DNA from: Holacanthus passer
Lineage: Eukaryota; Chordata; Actinopteri; Pomacanthidae
Direction: 5' to 3'
Assembly: GCA_025331565.1 (NCBI GenBank)
Contig: JAFREQ010000049.1
Coordinates: forward strand, 3,072,501-3,136,500
DNA: 64,000 nucleotides
In this document: positions 46,316 through 58,249 of the stretch, one piece after another
Position numbering within the stretch: the stretch's first letter is position 1
How the letters are laid out: each line of letters begins with the position of its first letter
Made by a program: the position numbers and the translations under genes
The notes under the pieces: generated by a model
The model's database searches: none
Told to the model about the DNA's origin: nothing
Seen by the model: the letters and a program-made list of their open reading frames with translations, nothing else

Positions 46316-49300
46316 TCTCAGCCAACCGGGACTTTTTTTTTACTTGTAATGGCTTGAAGCTAAAGTTCTCCTATGTCTCAGCCTGTGTTTTGGGTCGGGG
46401 TGGGTTCCAGCGGTTGGGGAAGGTTGTAGCACTGCAGGGAATGGAGGGGTGGGGGAGGAAGGAGGGGTTTCAGTTTTCATTTTTTTAAATAAAAAAAAAA
46501 AAAAAAAAAGAGTCTTTTTTTTTTTTAGTCTGGATGGGTGGAAAGGAGTGGGTGAGCAGGGCAGCCCTGTCTGCTTGTGTATTTGTGTACTGGTGTCAGT
46601 AAAACCATGCCTTATGGGGACCATCACATCTGTTGCTGACGCGCCTCATACTCGCGTCCTTAAAACTGTAGCTGGCGAGACCCACAGGCTTCAGGTGTAA
46701 ATTATCCATAGAATCAATGGTGTGTATAACTAGTGTACATACAGTACAGTCTTACATGTGATGGGTGTCTGTTCTCACTGAGAGCAACTCGACTGATAAG
46801 TCTCTGTACTCTGACCAGTTGTGGGTGGTGTGAGAGCTGTAAAGATCTGCTCAAATATTAAGAAAAGCAACTGGTATTTCCTGCCACAATCATTTAGTCA
46901 GTGTTCCCTACTTCCTTATAAAAGCCAGGAATTTTATAATGCTTTCCAGTCTTGGAAAAGCCATTTGAAATGACAAAAGTGACCATACTGTCCTGGAGAA
47001 CAATGATTTGTCTTGAAACATTTTACATAATTTCCAAAGTTAAAACCAGCTGTTCTCAAACCATGAAATCTGTATTTGCCACATCAGGATATCTGGAGCC
47101 ACTTCTCTGGAAATCTGCCCCGGTGTGATGCCCAAAATGTCATAGAAATGTTCTAAATGTTCCCTCCAGAAAAGGCAATGAATGTCCTTTAAAGGACAAT
47201 TAAAAAATGTCAAGCTCATAGATTTCTGTGATTGTATTCTTAGATTGCGTTGCTTGCCTTCAAATCCAAAACAATTGCAAAGCTGATCTAATTTCTTTTC
47301 TACATTAAGTTGCTTGGGAACCCAAATATTGCTGACACAACATTCAGCTTTCTTGTTGCTTTTCTCTGCAAACACACATTACCCAGCTGACCTTGTTAAG
47401 ACTTGTTGGGCTTGTTGCTCACAGCCTGAACACAGAACGACTCACTCATTGAAGCAATGAAGAACTTTTTCATTGTTGATTTTTAACTTCTGCTAATGTC
47501 TGTATGCTTGTTTGTGTTTTTGTCTCTGCTGTAATTATGGCAAACTACAGAAATACAGTATGTCAATGGTCCAAATGAATGTTTACATTTTCTATTTTTC
47601 ATGTCTCATTTTGGAGGAGGTATTATTGGATGGATGGAGTATTTCATTTTTTTTACATATATGTTTGTTGTGACTGCATTGTTTGCATAACTTCCACAGC
47701 AATGTAAAATGCTTCTGTTCAGTGTTTATTGGGTTTATTGCAGTTGTTTTTATGCTGGTAGGTTGATGTGAAATGCCCTTGGGCAGCAGGGATGAATCAC
47801 TGCTCGAGATGAAAGAGCTGGTCACCAAAGTTATCAGAGCGTACAGATAACAGTGTCATATATCGTCCTCATTGTAATCTTGTCAACATCTATCTGCTCT
47901 TATGTAACTTGTCTGGCTCACTTCAGTTTGCTGGAAGGACGTGATCTCATTTTGCCAGTTTTCTTTTGTTTCTTTTTGTTTGTTCAGTTATCATGTCCAG
48001 ATCAGGTGTGGTCAGCATATCAAAGATGTGCTTACACTCCGTGTCTTTTGTTGTTGTTGCCTCAAGTGTTTGGTTGATTTGCTCAAAACCAGCTGTTTGC
48101 TGTTAAGGGTTTAGTAGTCAGAAGGTTACAGGACAAACTGATGCTTTGGGTTTAGATTGTGGTCCAAGAGTCAGTAACAAGTGGAATAAATGGTTTTGGC
48201 TCTCTTTAACTGTCAACAAAAATAGCCCAGACTACTTTTAATTCAGTTATTATTTTATGTTATATAACCATATCTTAGTTGTCATTACCTCAGTCTATCC
48301 CAAATCTTAACAGAGTTCATCCTTGAACCTGGAAACAGTAGTTTGGCATTTTAGAAATTTAATTCAAGGTCCACTTCATAGCTGTCAGTCACATCTCATA
48401 GTTTTCCTCAGTGGATGATGTTTACTCAGTTGTCATGGAGATGGACCACTTGTCATCATGTGACCTGTAAGTGTGGAACATGACAACTGCAGTTTTATCA
48501 AAGTAGTTTTATTTGCCTGTTATGGGAGGAGCGAAGTGAAAAATGTCGATATCACTACTGTGGCTGGAGTAAAATATATCAACATCAAATATCATATATT
48601 TAGACTAGTCTAAAACCAAAGCATCAGGAAACTCCAGGCTTTATCCGTTATATATACATACAGATTCCGCAGTTTGTTTTCTGGTCTGCCTGAAAGTGTT
48701 TTTATACACTCTGAAAGTGACACTAAACGGAGACTAAATTTACATGCTTGTTTAAAAAATGCCAAAATCAGAGTGTGGGTCGGCAAAGAAGCAACATGTG
48801 TGAACAACTATGTTCTCTGCTATCCACCCCTATTCAAATTCACTTATCTTTTTTTATTATTTATATTCTAAAGTTGTTTTTGTTATTGCTGTATTTAAAT
48901 ATTTGAATGGTCTGGACAACCAAAATCTTTTTGTGTTACTTCAGTATTAGATTTTATGCTTTGCAAGTGGTTGAATGATAGACCACTTGATTGTACAATA
49001 ATGTGCTTTATTTTGTCAGGAAATTGTAACTTTTCATCATGTGCTTCATACTTACACCAAAATGTTGCCTTTACTTTATCATTTAACTAAAGTTAGTTTT
49101 GGGTGTGACCAAGGTACATGTAAAACCTGAATTTCACTTTATAGGCTATTAGCTGTAGAGACATCATTCTTATTGCTGACAAGTTCTTTGATTAGTGAAA
49201 ACTGAGATTTAAATTTTGCTTAGACTAATATACAAGTGCACTGATATTTAGAGTTAACAAATCTCAGCTCTGGTCAAGGTTAGCATGGTCTCCCTCTGGA

Positions 49301-49820
49301 CTTACAGTCATTTCACTACTGTGGATTTAGTTTTAATGTCCCATAATGGTCTGAACACTGATTCTGGGTTTGTTGGCCCTCAAAAAACAAAATTGGTCCA
49401 AACCAATCACCATCACTTTCTTTCACTCAGAAATGTTGAGCCTTACACAGCTGCTTAATCTCTGCAGTAGTCTAGAAGTTGGAAATACTTTCTGAACCAT
49501 TGAATGATTGTTTTTTTGTGCTTTAATCTGTACAAAGTGTTTTCTCAATGCCTTTAGTATTCATCAAAGAGCCATAAAGTCATTTCACCAGTTGTTGACA
49601 GGTGCTCAGTCACTGAATGGACTGGCGGACTGACTGGTTTCATCACTATCTCAAGGTGGTATCAGTGAGTCTGTGTTTCAGATGGCTTGTTTGGGAGCAC
49701 TCGATAATGTTGCCTTCGGGCCTTTTCAGAATTGTGATTGAATGGAAATGTGAGGGAGGGATGGGAGGGGTGCTACTTGTAAATATGATTTAAAATAAAC
49801 AACTTGGGATTGTATTTCAG
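46316..49820 (+). other. cntn2: Probable long 3' UTR of cntn2, then spacer
   Basis: After the stop the sequence is non-coding. AATAAA occurs at 46488-46493 immediately before a 19-base A run, followed by a T run. It occurs again near 48186 and at 49794-49799, the last followed by ordinary GT/T-rich text. Mammalian CNTN2 also has a multi-kilobase 3' UTR. Which site is used cannot be decided from sequence. The A run at 46491-46509 and the T run at about 46515-46527 could fold as a hairpin. Confidence 0.4.
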
Positions 49821-51745
49821 CAATGTGTGCATTTACTGCATTCACAGTCATGTTTATGAATGAATTATCCATATAGATCACAGTAGGTCCCACTGACATG
49901 TTGGTGGGAGGGTTCCATGAGAGGAAAGATCATATACCACTTAAAGCTGTGCAAACACTGTAAGGACACTGGAAGGCATGATTTTAGCTGCAATTTAGTT
50001 ACCCCCCCCAGAAATTTTAGAGTATAGTGTTGTTAAATGTGCAGTTTGAATGATCTGGCTCTCTGATGATCTGAGGGATTTCTGTCAGGTCAGAAGTTTT
50101 GGTTTGATAAAAAAAAACCCCACAGTGTCTGTCCTACTTAAAATGAAAAGGGTCCGTCCTGTACAGAGCATGAATTTAGCCATTTCTTGTGCACAAATAA
50201 ACACTTTGGTAATACTAGAGGAAAGAACATCATAATAATGGTTCTCTGATGTCTATAAATATCCACTGCAAATTTGAAAGAAGGTGAAGTGCCCGTCAAA
50301 AACTATTAATCAGTGTTTTTTTAAATACCTTGTCATAGATCAAAGTGTTGGTAAAAGGTCACCTTTGACTTGATGGTGCTAATGGAACATGAGTATCTAC
50401 AACAAAATTCATGGCAAATATTACCAATATTACCACACTACATATTAATTACAGTGGATTACAGTGAAAATGGAGTCAATTGAGGAAAAGAAAAAAAAAT
50501 GGATGGTAAGATGGAGCCATAAAGATCTCAAATCACAAACTGAAATGAAATGGAATGTATTTAATAGACAGTGGCATAGCAATATCACACTTACATTCAA
50601 GGTTGCACATTTCCTGTGGGTGTTTTTTAAAAAGAAAAAAAAAAGAAATAAAAAATGAGACATTGTGTTTTGGGATCAGTCACTGGCACTAATTGATAAC
50701 AACAACAGCATTAATTGCACATGTCATCACAAAAATCCTGTCCACTTAATGGAGTCACCTCTGTCCAAACACTCAACAAAGTGCAGGTGATTCTTGGATG
50801 GATTGGTGACTAGTTTCCAGTCTGCTACAGTCGGCTCAATGGATCCTGGACCTATTTCTGTATTTCTTTCTGTAGTGGATGCACAAAAATGTGACTGATC
50901 AATCAATCAACTCATCTGACGGTGTGCTAGATAGCGAACAAATGCATTTATCAAAATAAGAATCACATTCTCAGCAGAAAGCTGCAAACTACATCTTTCA
51001 CCTATTAACCACATTTACTACTTTATTGTTACTAATCATTAATTCATGCGGTTGCACACTCATTATATTACATAAAAATTGAACTGATAGCTAATTTCCA
51101 GAGAGTGTAATTCTTTCATGGCTTTGCCAAGTCTTGACTGGAAGTGGAGTGATTAGGCATGTCACCATGAGCCTTTATCAGCTGTACTTTGCCACCAGCT
51201 ATTAGTCATTAATGACTAAAATATAAATCTGACCCAACTCCACTGAGTTCTGGACTCTGCTTCTGTTCCTCTTGAAGAAAGGTAGTGAGATCATCACCAG
51301 ATATGGATTTGTGGCATATACAACTCGTATTTAGTTGCAAGTCACTTCATGTAAAATATTTTAATTTAAAAAGGGCAACAGTGGTTAAATTGGACTGCAA
51401 TTATTAGTAGCCATGCACAGGCCTACAACCAAGAATTATTTTGATTATTGATGAATTTAAGAAGGATTTTTGAATAAGCAAGATGTGAGATGTAGAAGTA
51501 AGATAAGAATCATCCATCAATACATATCTGACTAAAGTGATTTCTTAGAAAAAACGTAAAGCCATTTAATTTACTATCACATGGAATGTAGAGAAGAATA
51601 GCAAAGCTGCCATCAGTGACAGTGATTGTTTTAACATATCTGCTTTTGTTTTATTGTGTTTCATCATCGTCTCATGTGAATGTTTTATGATCCATCAGAG
51701 ACTCACTGCTGCAGCCAAAAACTGGTTGGACGTCCAGAGAGCACA
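49821..51745. other. Intergenic spacer between cntn2 and the chitinase-like gene
   Basis: No coding exon, RNA gene or paired transposon ends were recognised. The promoter and any 5' non-coding exon of the chitinase-like gene should lie towards its end. No clear TATA box at the expected distance was seen. Confidence 0.4.
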
Positions 51746-52839
51746 ATGGCAAGACTTCTCACAGGTAAATACATTTTCACTCATTCAAGCTTTTAAACTC
51801 CATATACCAGTTCTGTATACACAGAAACACTCACATAGATATTGTATACACTAAGGAGGCAAAACGTTCATACAAATATAGTACAGATATAGTATAGATA
51901 TAGTATAAGTTTGGGGAAAAAAGCCTGCCTGCCACAAAAGCTTGATGCGGTACAGTCACGTGACTGTGGGGACTAATGTTTACTTTTGAATAGCCTTTCA
52001 TGTTTTTAGGTTCAACCAGACTGAAAATTGAAATTGAATTGAAATCACAAGTCATTGGTAGAATGTGATAAAAGTGTCAAGTGCACAATAATGTCTATAA
52101 GAAGCTGGAATTAGCGATATTTCTTTATTCTTAAAACTTCAAAACAGAAATAGATATGAGGTGGGTATATTTGTTTCTTCTTGCAGTGACTTGAATTGCT
52201 TTTTCTTTTTCTTGGACATCTATATATTTAATCTAGTGCTGTCAAACGATAAAATTTTTTAATCAGATTAATCCCAGGGTTGCTGTGGATTAATTTCGAT
52301 TAATCACGATTAAATATCATTCATTTTTAATCTATATTAATCGCGCTTCATTTTGCATGAGCAAACAGACTCAAGAAAGAAGGGAATATATAACGTGTTT
52401 ATGAAACACCTTTAACAGTTCATGTTAACAAAACAAACATTTATCCACATTAATGTGGCCCTGTTACTTCTTTTTCAGCCAGCTGCTAAGACAAACTAAC
52501 TTGTTGACATTGTCAGTACTGGATCAACTGCCCTTTTGCGCATGCGCAGCGGCATGCGCGACGGTATCTCTACTTGGACAAACTGCCCGAAATGTGTTGC
52601 CAGAGACGTTTCAGGGATTTTGAGTCATTCTGCCCTGCAGATGGGTTAATTGCGTTAAAATTTTTAATCAGATTAATCATGATGATGGATTACTCCGCGT
52701 TAATGCGTCAAGTTTGACAGCCCTAATTTAATGTAAAAATATCATGTGTATAATTCTAAGGACTCACATATACTCTCTTCCTGTTTTCATTCTTTGTTTT
52801 TCCCCCCAGCTCTGAGTGTTCTGCTCATTCTGCACATCG
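51746..52839 (+). CDS. Chitinase-like exons 1-2: signal peptide
   Basis: Exon 1 (51746-51764) encodes MARLLT and exon 2 (52810-52839) encodes ALSVLLILHI. Together with the first residues of exon 3 (A-S-S) they form a standard signal peptide, with likely cleavage before YKLVC. Splitting the leader over two very short exons is usual for vertebrate CHIA-type genes. Intron 1 contains a complete MITE. Confidence 0.88.
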
Positions 52840-55800
52840 GTAAGCATTACTTTTGTTGGACTCTTCACACTAATATGATCAAAATTTCAGAACACACCAG
52901 GGTGCGCTTAAAGTCTCATTGCCACTATCCCACTGTCTTCCCTCAGCATCATCCTATAAACTGGTGTGCCACATGACCAACTGGGCGCAGTACAGGCCCA
53001 GCAGTGCCAAATTCACCGCAGACAACATCGACCCCTTCCTGTGCACACATGTCATCTACTCTGTGGCCACCATCAACAGCTTCAACCAGATCAGCCCCGT
53101 GGAGTGGAATGATGTGGAGCAGTACAGCAGGCTCAGCACCCTCAAGAAAGTGTAAGTTAACACCGTCTGTACAGTCAGACATTATAGTTGCCAACATTCA
53201 GCTGATGTGGCTTTTCAAGACTAACAGTATACACAGAGTGGTAAGTAACAGTAAAAGAGTAACAGTATACACAGAAAGGTACATTTCCTTCACTAAGCAT
53301 TTTTGTAACAAAAGTAAATCAAAGAAAAATCTCACGTCCCCTTCTGTCTAACAATTTTCTTAACTTTAGAACTGGAGCCCCAGAATCCTGTCGTTTAGAC
53401 TATCATGAGACCAAGCCTAATATTAACACTGCATCACTCTGGTTTTAAAGCTGAAGTGAACTTTATTGAGTGATAGGGAAACTTTGCAATAACAAACAAA
53501 TTCAAGTTAAAATCTATTTCATAATTATCCAATACAAATATATCTCCATGTGCTTTCCACACTAGCACTAACAAGTATTCTCAGATAGATCAGATAGATT
53601 TACATGTTCTGTAGTCACTGCTAAAAATAACTGTAACTAACTAAAGTATTTAATATGTAGAGTGTAAAAGAATCTGCAAGCTATTATTTAGAGGAATATG
53701 TATGTAACAGAGAAGAGTCTTAACTCTTCTATATAATACGACCTCAGTCCTATAAACCAGCCAAGTTTAAAACTTCAGTGGGTTAAGTGGTGAAATATGG
53801 AGTTATGTTATCAGCATACATTTGACCAAAACTTTGAGTTGTTTAAGGATGTGATGGTTACATTTAAGGTTATGTTCATCTCTCTCTCTGCTATTAGCAA
53901 TCCTGCACTGAAGACTCTGCTGTCTGTCGGGGGCACAGTCAAAGGAATTAGCCCGTAAGTTCAAATCTTACTCCAGTTATCATGTTCTTACAAACACATC
54001 CTCAACATCCTTGACCATGTCCATGTTCAAGTCAGAGGTCAATAAACCTTCTTCTGCCACTGTATTACCAGAATAGATACAACAGTTTTTTTCTTTTATC
54101 CATCCTATCAGATTCATTGCCATGGTTGCCAAGCCTGAGAATCGTGCAGCCTTCATCAGCTCAACCGTCAGCTTCCTGCGCACCCATAACTTTGACGGAC
54201 TGAACCTGGCCTGGGAATATCCCGGTCAAAATGGCAGCCCAGCGGAGGACAAGGAGAAGTTCACTCTGCTGGTCACGGTTAGCATGGACCTCATTTTTGA
54301 ATAACAGCTGTTGTGTCCAAAAATTTGGTGCCAATTAATTTAGTTGATAATGAGATACTGTATTTCACCGGATAAGTGAGGATTTTAACCTGCTGATGGC
54401 ACAAATGAAAAGTCAGAGGCATCATAGATGTCTCCTTAAAGGTTTATTGCAATCCATCCAATAGTTGTTGAGCCATATCACTAAAAACCTAAAATGTCCT
54501 CATGGTGGCACTAGAGGAAAAAAGTCAGAGGATCAGTAAAGTCAGTAAGCTTCACCCTCTGGGGAACATTAATGTATGTACAAAATCCCATGCCAATCCA
54601 TCCAACAGGTGTTGAGAAATCTCAGTTTGGATTAAAATGCAGGCCTGATCGACCAACTGATATTACCATCTACAGAGCCATAAAATATGTTAAAATCATT
54701 CTATACATTGTGAAATACATGTGTAGCCTCCCTGTAGGCCAATCACTAATCACACACTAAGTATTATGGCATCCTTAAGCCAGATGATATCAAGCAATAT
54801 GTGACTATACAAAAAAGTGCTGTGAGATGCATTATTCTTCCAAATCTTCATCCAAACCTGTAGCAGGAGATAGACAATAACAGGTGAGGTGTTTCTGTTT
54901 GTTCTGTCTACAGGAGCTGTCCAAGGCCTTTGAGGATGATGCCAAAGACAGTAAGAAGCCTCAGCTGCTGCTGTCAGCCAACGTTGCTGCCCTGTGTCCC
55001 GCCATCGACAGAGCCTACGAGGTCAACAAGATTGCACCGTAAGTTTGACTTCACTGGACTCAGTGTATGGTTATGCTCAAATAAGTAAGATATCCAAAAA
55101 AGAACAGTTGGGGTTTAAGCAGTGAAACACATGCATCAGACTGGTACTGGTAATTTCAAACTATACCCAGACAGATAGGGCTGTCAGTATCTTACTCACC
55201 TGTTAGGAGGAATGGACCATGAGACCAGTACTCACTGATGGGAGAGACTTTTAACAGATCACTGGACTGAACCGATGTGCTTGTTGAGAGTTAGAAAGAC
55301 CTTTATCTTAAACCAAATTGTTTGCATGTACTGTATACGATGTCTTTCACCAATGGTCAAACTTCTACCGCTGATCTAAAAAGAAAACCTTTTTAAAATC
55401 AACAGTCACCTCGACTTCATCAATGTCATGACCTATGACTTCCATGGATCCTGGGAGGCATTTACCGGACACAACAGCCCACTGTATCGCAGCACTGTGG
55501 ACTCCAGCGCACACATTAATTACAATATTGTAAGATGCACACAAAGACACACAAAATACCTGCAAACTACACACAGTTTTTTTTTAGTTGACTGTATGTG
55601 ACTGTATATTTATTGTCAGACTGTCCAAAATACAGTTTAAGAGGCTTTATCTCATTGATGAGAACATTTGGGGTTGATACACTAAATATGGCTTCAACTT
55701 AAAGCAAAATAATTTTTGACCATACACAGGCCTTGATAGAATACTGAATATAGATATATGTCTTTGTTAGCAAATAGTTGTCTATTTATATATCCAACAG

Positions 55801-57365
55801 CCAGAGAATGACATTAGCATTCATATGGAGACATACAGGTTTGGCCTTTTATGCCTTTTTAGCTGGTAGACATGTAAAGCTTATCAAAGAGCTAAATGTG
55901 GGGGGTTGGTTTTTGACTCACACTTAGATTGGCAGTGCTGACAAGTTTTAAAGGATATTAGTTTAGTATTTATCTCCTTGGTCCTTTCATTTAGAACTCT
56001 TCTGTGTCCCATTGGTTGGCTTTGGGAGCACCGGCTGAGAAGCTGCTGCTGGGTTTCCCCACCTATGGGCGAACCTACCGTCTGAGCACTGGTGCTAGCG
56101 GCCTCGGAGCACCAGCTAACGGCCCCGCAGACACTGGAGCCTACACTCGCACTGCCGGCTACTGGGCCTATTATGAGGTACAGCACATTAAGTCAACATT
56201 TCCCCAATAATGGCTACTGCATCTGTGTTTACCGATGTTAAAAATGATCACGTAAAATCTCACCCATTACCTAAAGTTAAGCTTCACTGTAGCAATTTGA
56301 CTCAACATCAACATGACTTGTGGATGAAGAATAAACGAGACCTCTGCAAAGCTGATACAAAATTAATTAATTAAATGTAATAATAAGGGTGGACTTTTCC
56401 TTTAAGTATTTATATAAGATGGTAAACTTTATTTAGAGCATCCCTGCGGCCCTGTGTTGTCCAGTCTTACTCTGTTGATGTTTCTGGGTTTCCAGATCTG
56501 TGACTTCACCCCCAGAGCTACTGTTGAATGGATCCCTGAACAAGAGGTTCCTTATGCCACCTTTGGCAGTTCATGGGTGGGCTATGATGATGCTCGAAGC
56601 TATTCTTCCAAGGTAACCAAAAGTGCCATTAATACCTGCAGATGTATTGATGTTTAGGCAACAAATTCACACTTTTGTGATTTGTGATCAAGTGTATTTG
56701 GAGGAGAAAAGCAGGCCCTCAAACAATAGTTTGTAGTTCTAGTATTTTTAGTTTGTTATTCCTCCCTTCTAGGTCTGTTTTATATATGTGTAGCTGCTGC
56801 TCTTTAATAATTTTTGCAACTGTTGCGGTCATCCTGTAGGTCCAGTGGATGTCTGCCAACAACCTGGGAGGTGCTCATGTGTGGACTATGGACATGGATG
56901 ACTTTGGCGGATCCTTCTGCTCATCTGGAGCTTATCCTCTTATCAACCACCTCAGGCTGTCAATGGGTAAATGCTGTAGTTGAGCTAACTTTCAAAACCA
57001 TCTCTCCTCACTGTGATGGCTTTAACTGTCTTATTAAATGACTGATTGATCAATACAAATCAATGACAAATGCTGTCCTGTGTTTGATAACTTTTTTTCT
57101 TGGTTCTGGTTTATCCTCGACTTATAACATCTCTTTCTCCATGTCTGATCCTGCAGGGTTCCCCCCAAAGCCCACTACCACCCCAGCCCCCACCACCACC
57201 AAGGACCCCATGGCAGACTTTTGCAGTGGCCGCCCTGATGGCCTGTATGAGAACAAAGCTGATAAGACCACCTTCTACCAGTGCTTCCAAGGAAACCTAT
57301 TCCTGCAACACTGCCAGCCCGGCCTCATCTTCTGGGACTCCTGCAAGTGCTGCAACTGGGCATGA
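51746..57365 (+). CDS. Chitinase-like protein, GH18 plus CBM14, altered active site
   Basis: Secreted glycoside hydrolase family 18 protein of the CHIA/CHIT1 type. Exons: 51746-51764, 52810-52839, 52947-53151, 53898-53954, 54112-54277, 54914-55038, 55406-55529, 55995-56177, 56496-56612, 56840-56966, 57157-57365. They total 1362 bases (453 residues plus stop), and every GT-AG junction keeps frame. Residues 1-19 are a signal peptide. The mature chain starts YKLVC, followed by the GH18 barrel to about residue 385, a short Thr/Pro linker and a six-Cys chitin-binding domain. Family hallmarks kept: TNWAQYRP, MTYDFHGSWE, NSPLYR, GFPTYGRTY, HVWTMDMDDFGG. The catalytic segment reads D132-G-L-N-L-A-W-E139, so the acid Glu is kept but the second and third Asp of DxxDxDxE are Asn135 and Ala137. 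It is probably a weakly active or inactive chitin binder. I give no symbol because teleosts have several chia paralogues. Confidence 0.93.
52234..52725. mobile_element. hAT-like MITE in intron 1 of the chitinase-like gene
   Basis: Ends TAGTGCTGTCAAAC and, reverse-complemented, TAGGGCTGTCAAAC match at 13 of 14 positions. Flanking octamers ATTTAATC (52226-52233) and ATTTAATG (52726-52733) match at seven of eight. The interior carries repeated TTAATCAGATTAATC and CGATTAATC phrases near both ends, so the terminal inverted repeats extend imperfectly inwards. Non-coding, 492 bases. Confidence 0.8.
52947..53954 (+). CDS. Chitinase-like exons 3-4: start of the GH18 barrel
   Basis: Exon 3 (52947-53151) encodes YKLVCHMTNWAQYRPSS, ADNIDPFLCTHVIYSVATIN. 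Exon 4 (53898-53954) encodes NPALKTLLSVGGTVKGISP, the second conserved GH18 strand (SxGG). Active family members have Tyr where His25 stands (C-Y-F) and Trp where Thr98 stands (GGWNFG). Both are known substrate-contact positions in human CHIT1. Confidence 0.93.
54112..54277 (+). CDS. Chitinase-like exon 5: catalytic segment
   Basis: Encodes FIAMVAKPENRAAFISS, FLRTHNFDG, then the signature at 54194-54217. Here the first Asp and the Glu of DxxDxDxE remain, while the two inner Asp positions are Asn (AAC) and Ala (GCC). The flanking WEYPG is conserved. Single-base changes could account for each substitution. Confidence 0.95.
54390..54700 (+). repeat. Teleost interspersed repeat in intron 5 of the chitinase-like gene
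   Basis: Two related phrases, caatccatccaatagttgtt and ccaatccatccaacaggtgt, occur about 160 bases apart. They are followed by text of the kind seen in a common fish repeat that ends in a GACCGACC-rich stretch and CATCTACAGAGCCA. The GACCGACC part is decayed here to gatcgaccaactgat. Family name unknown to me. Confidence 0.45.
54914..56966 (+). CDS. Chitinase-like exons 6-10: rest of the GH18 barrel
   Basis: Exon 6 (54914-55038) has LLLSANVAAL and YEVNKIAP. Exon 7 (55406-55529) has LDFINVMTYDFHGSWEAFTG, with the conserved Met-Tyr-Asp site. Exon 8 (55995-56177) has KLLLGFPTYGRTY and TAGYWAYYE. Exon 9 (56496-56612) has ICDFTPRATVEWIPEQEVPY and WVGYDDARS. Exon 10 (56840-56966) has MSANNLGGAHVWTMDMDDFG, including the Trp at the floor of the active site. 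Apart from the catalytic segment these parts look under normal constraint. Confidence 0.93.
57157..57365 (+). CDS. Chitinase-like exon 11: linker and chitin-binding domain
   Basis: After FPPKP comes a Thr/Pro linker (TTTPAPTTT), then a CBM14 peritrophin-like domain from ADFCSGRPDGLY to the end. Six cysteines, the last three in C-K-C-C-NWA, match the arrangement of vertebrate CHIA and CHIT1. Aromatic residues (Y, F, F, W) needed for chitin binding are present. The linker is short, and the protein (453 residues) is slightly shorter than typical 470-480-residue relatives. Confidence 0.93.
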
Positions 57366-57640
57366 GCCACAGAAGCACGAACGACAAACACACACTGAGT
57401 CCATGAATGTATAAGACAGCAAATTGTATTTCAGAAAAACCTTTTCACAAAGTGTCAGCTTGCACTAATTAACCTTAAGGTGCTGGGTTACAACTGAAAC
57501 CAAAAGTAACCCATGGAGAAAATTGCTCTTCCAAAACAAAATAAACAAAACCTTCACTTGTCATTTTTATTGTGTTGTAAAAAAAAAACCCCACTTTATT
57601 TACATTTAATGTGGGACAAATAAAGGAATGTTTTATCTCT
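57366..57640 (+). terminator. 3' UTR and poly(A) signals of the chitinase-like gene
   Basis: AATAAA hexamers lie at 57540-57545 and 57619-57624. The second is followed by a T-rich stretch (ttttatctcttattttctct) suitable as the downstream element. The 3' UTR is therefore about 200-290 bases. Confidence 0.65.
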
Positions 57641-58249
57641 TATTTTCTCTCGTTTCATCATCTCATTTTCTTTCCATAGACTTTCCAACAGTGGGTAAGC
57701 TAAGAATAAAGTGGGTGAGCTGGGATGAAAACCCCAAATGACGTCCATCTGTGTAAAGGGAACATAGTGTTAGTTGAGGCTGAGGCTATGCTTGTTTTCC
57801 TGGGATACATGCAAAAAAGAGTCTGGACTACTAATTCAAAAAGAAGTGGTAATGCACCTTAGGTTGTTTGGTAACTGCCAAAAACACCCAAAGAAGAATA
57901 AGTTAAGCTAAGTTACAACTATCCATGAACTAGTACAAACAGATGGGTGAATTGTAGCCTATTTAATGAATGATGATCGAGACAAACGTTTTATTCATTC
58001 ATCAATACTCATCACTATTCTCTCACCCACATTGATCAATCAATGTTTAACTGATCAGGCATCAGATAAACACCGCAGCAGCTTCACTTGTCTTCTGTGT
58101 GCTCATACAGTATGTGTAGAACTCATTGGAGCTGCTTTCCTCCCCGTCTACTTCTTCCACAGAATTCATGTTTATTTTTTCGTTCATTAATGGGAGATTA
58201 GTTCTCACCTTTTCCACTAAATCTAACTGTACAACTGTTTGCTTTAAAA
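57641..58249. other. Gene-free spacer
   Basis: No gene was recognised. The last eight bases (58242-58249) are the left target duplication of the hAT element that follows. Confidence 0.4.

Noticed and set aside
46340..46627. 95-codon minus-strand frame with a Lys/Phe-rich centre
   Set aside because: It is produced by the poly(A)/poly(T) tracts in the 3' UTR of cntn2.
55884..56186. 100-codon minus-strand frame
   Set aside because: It is antisense to chitinase-like exon 8, whose + frame holds the conserved GFPTYGR motif.
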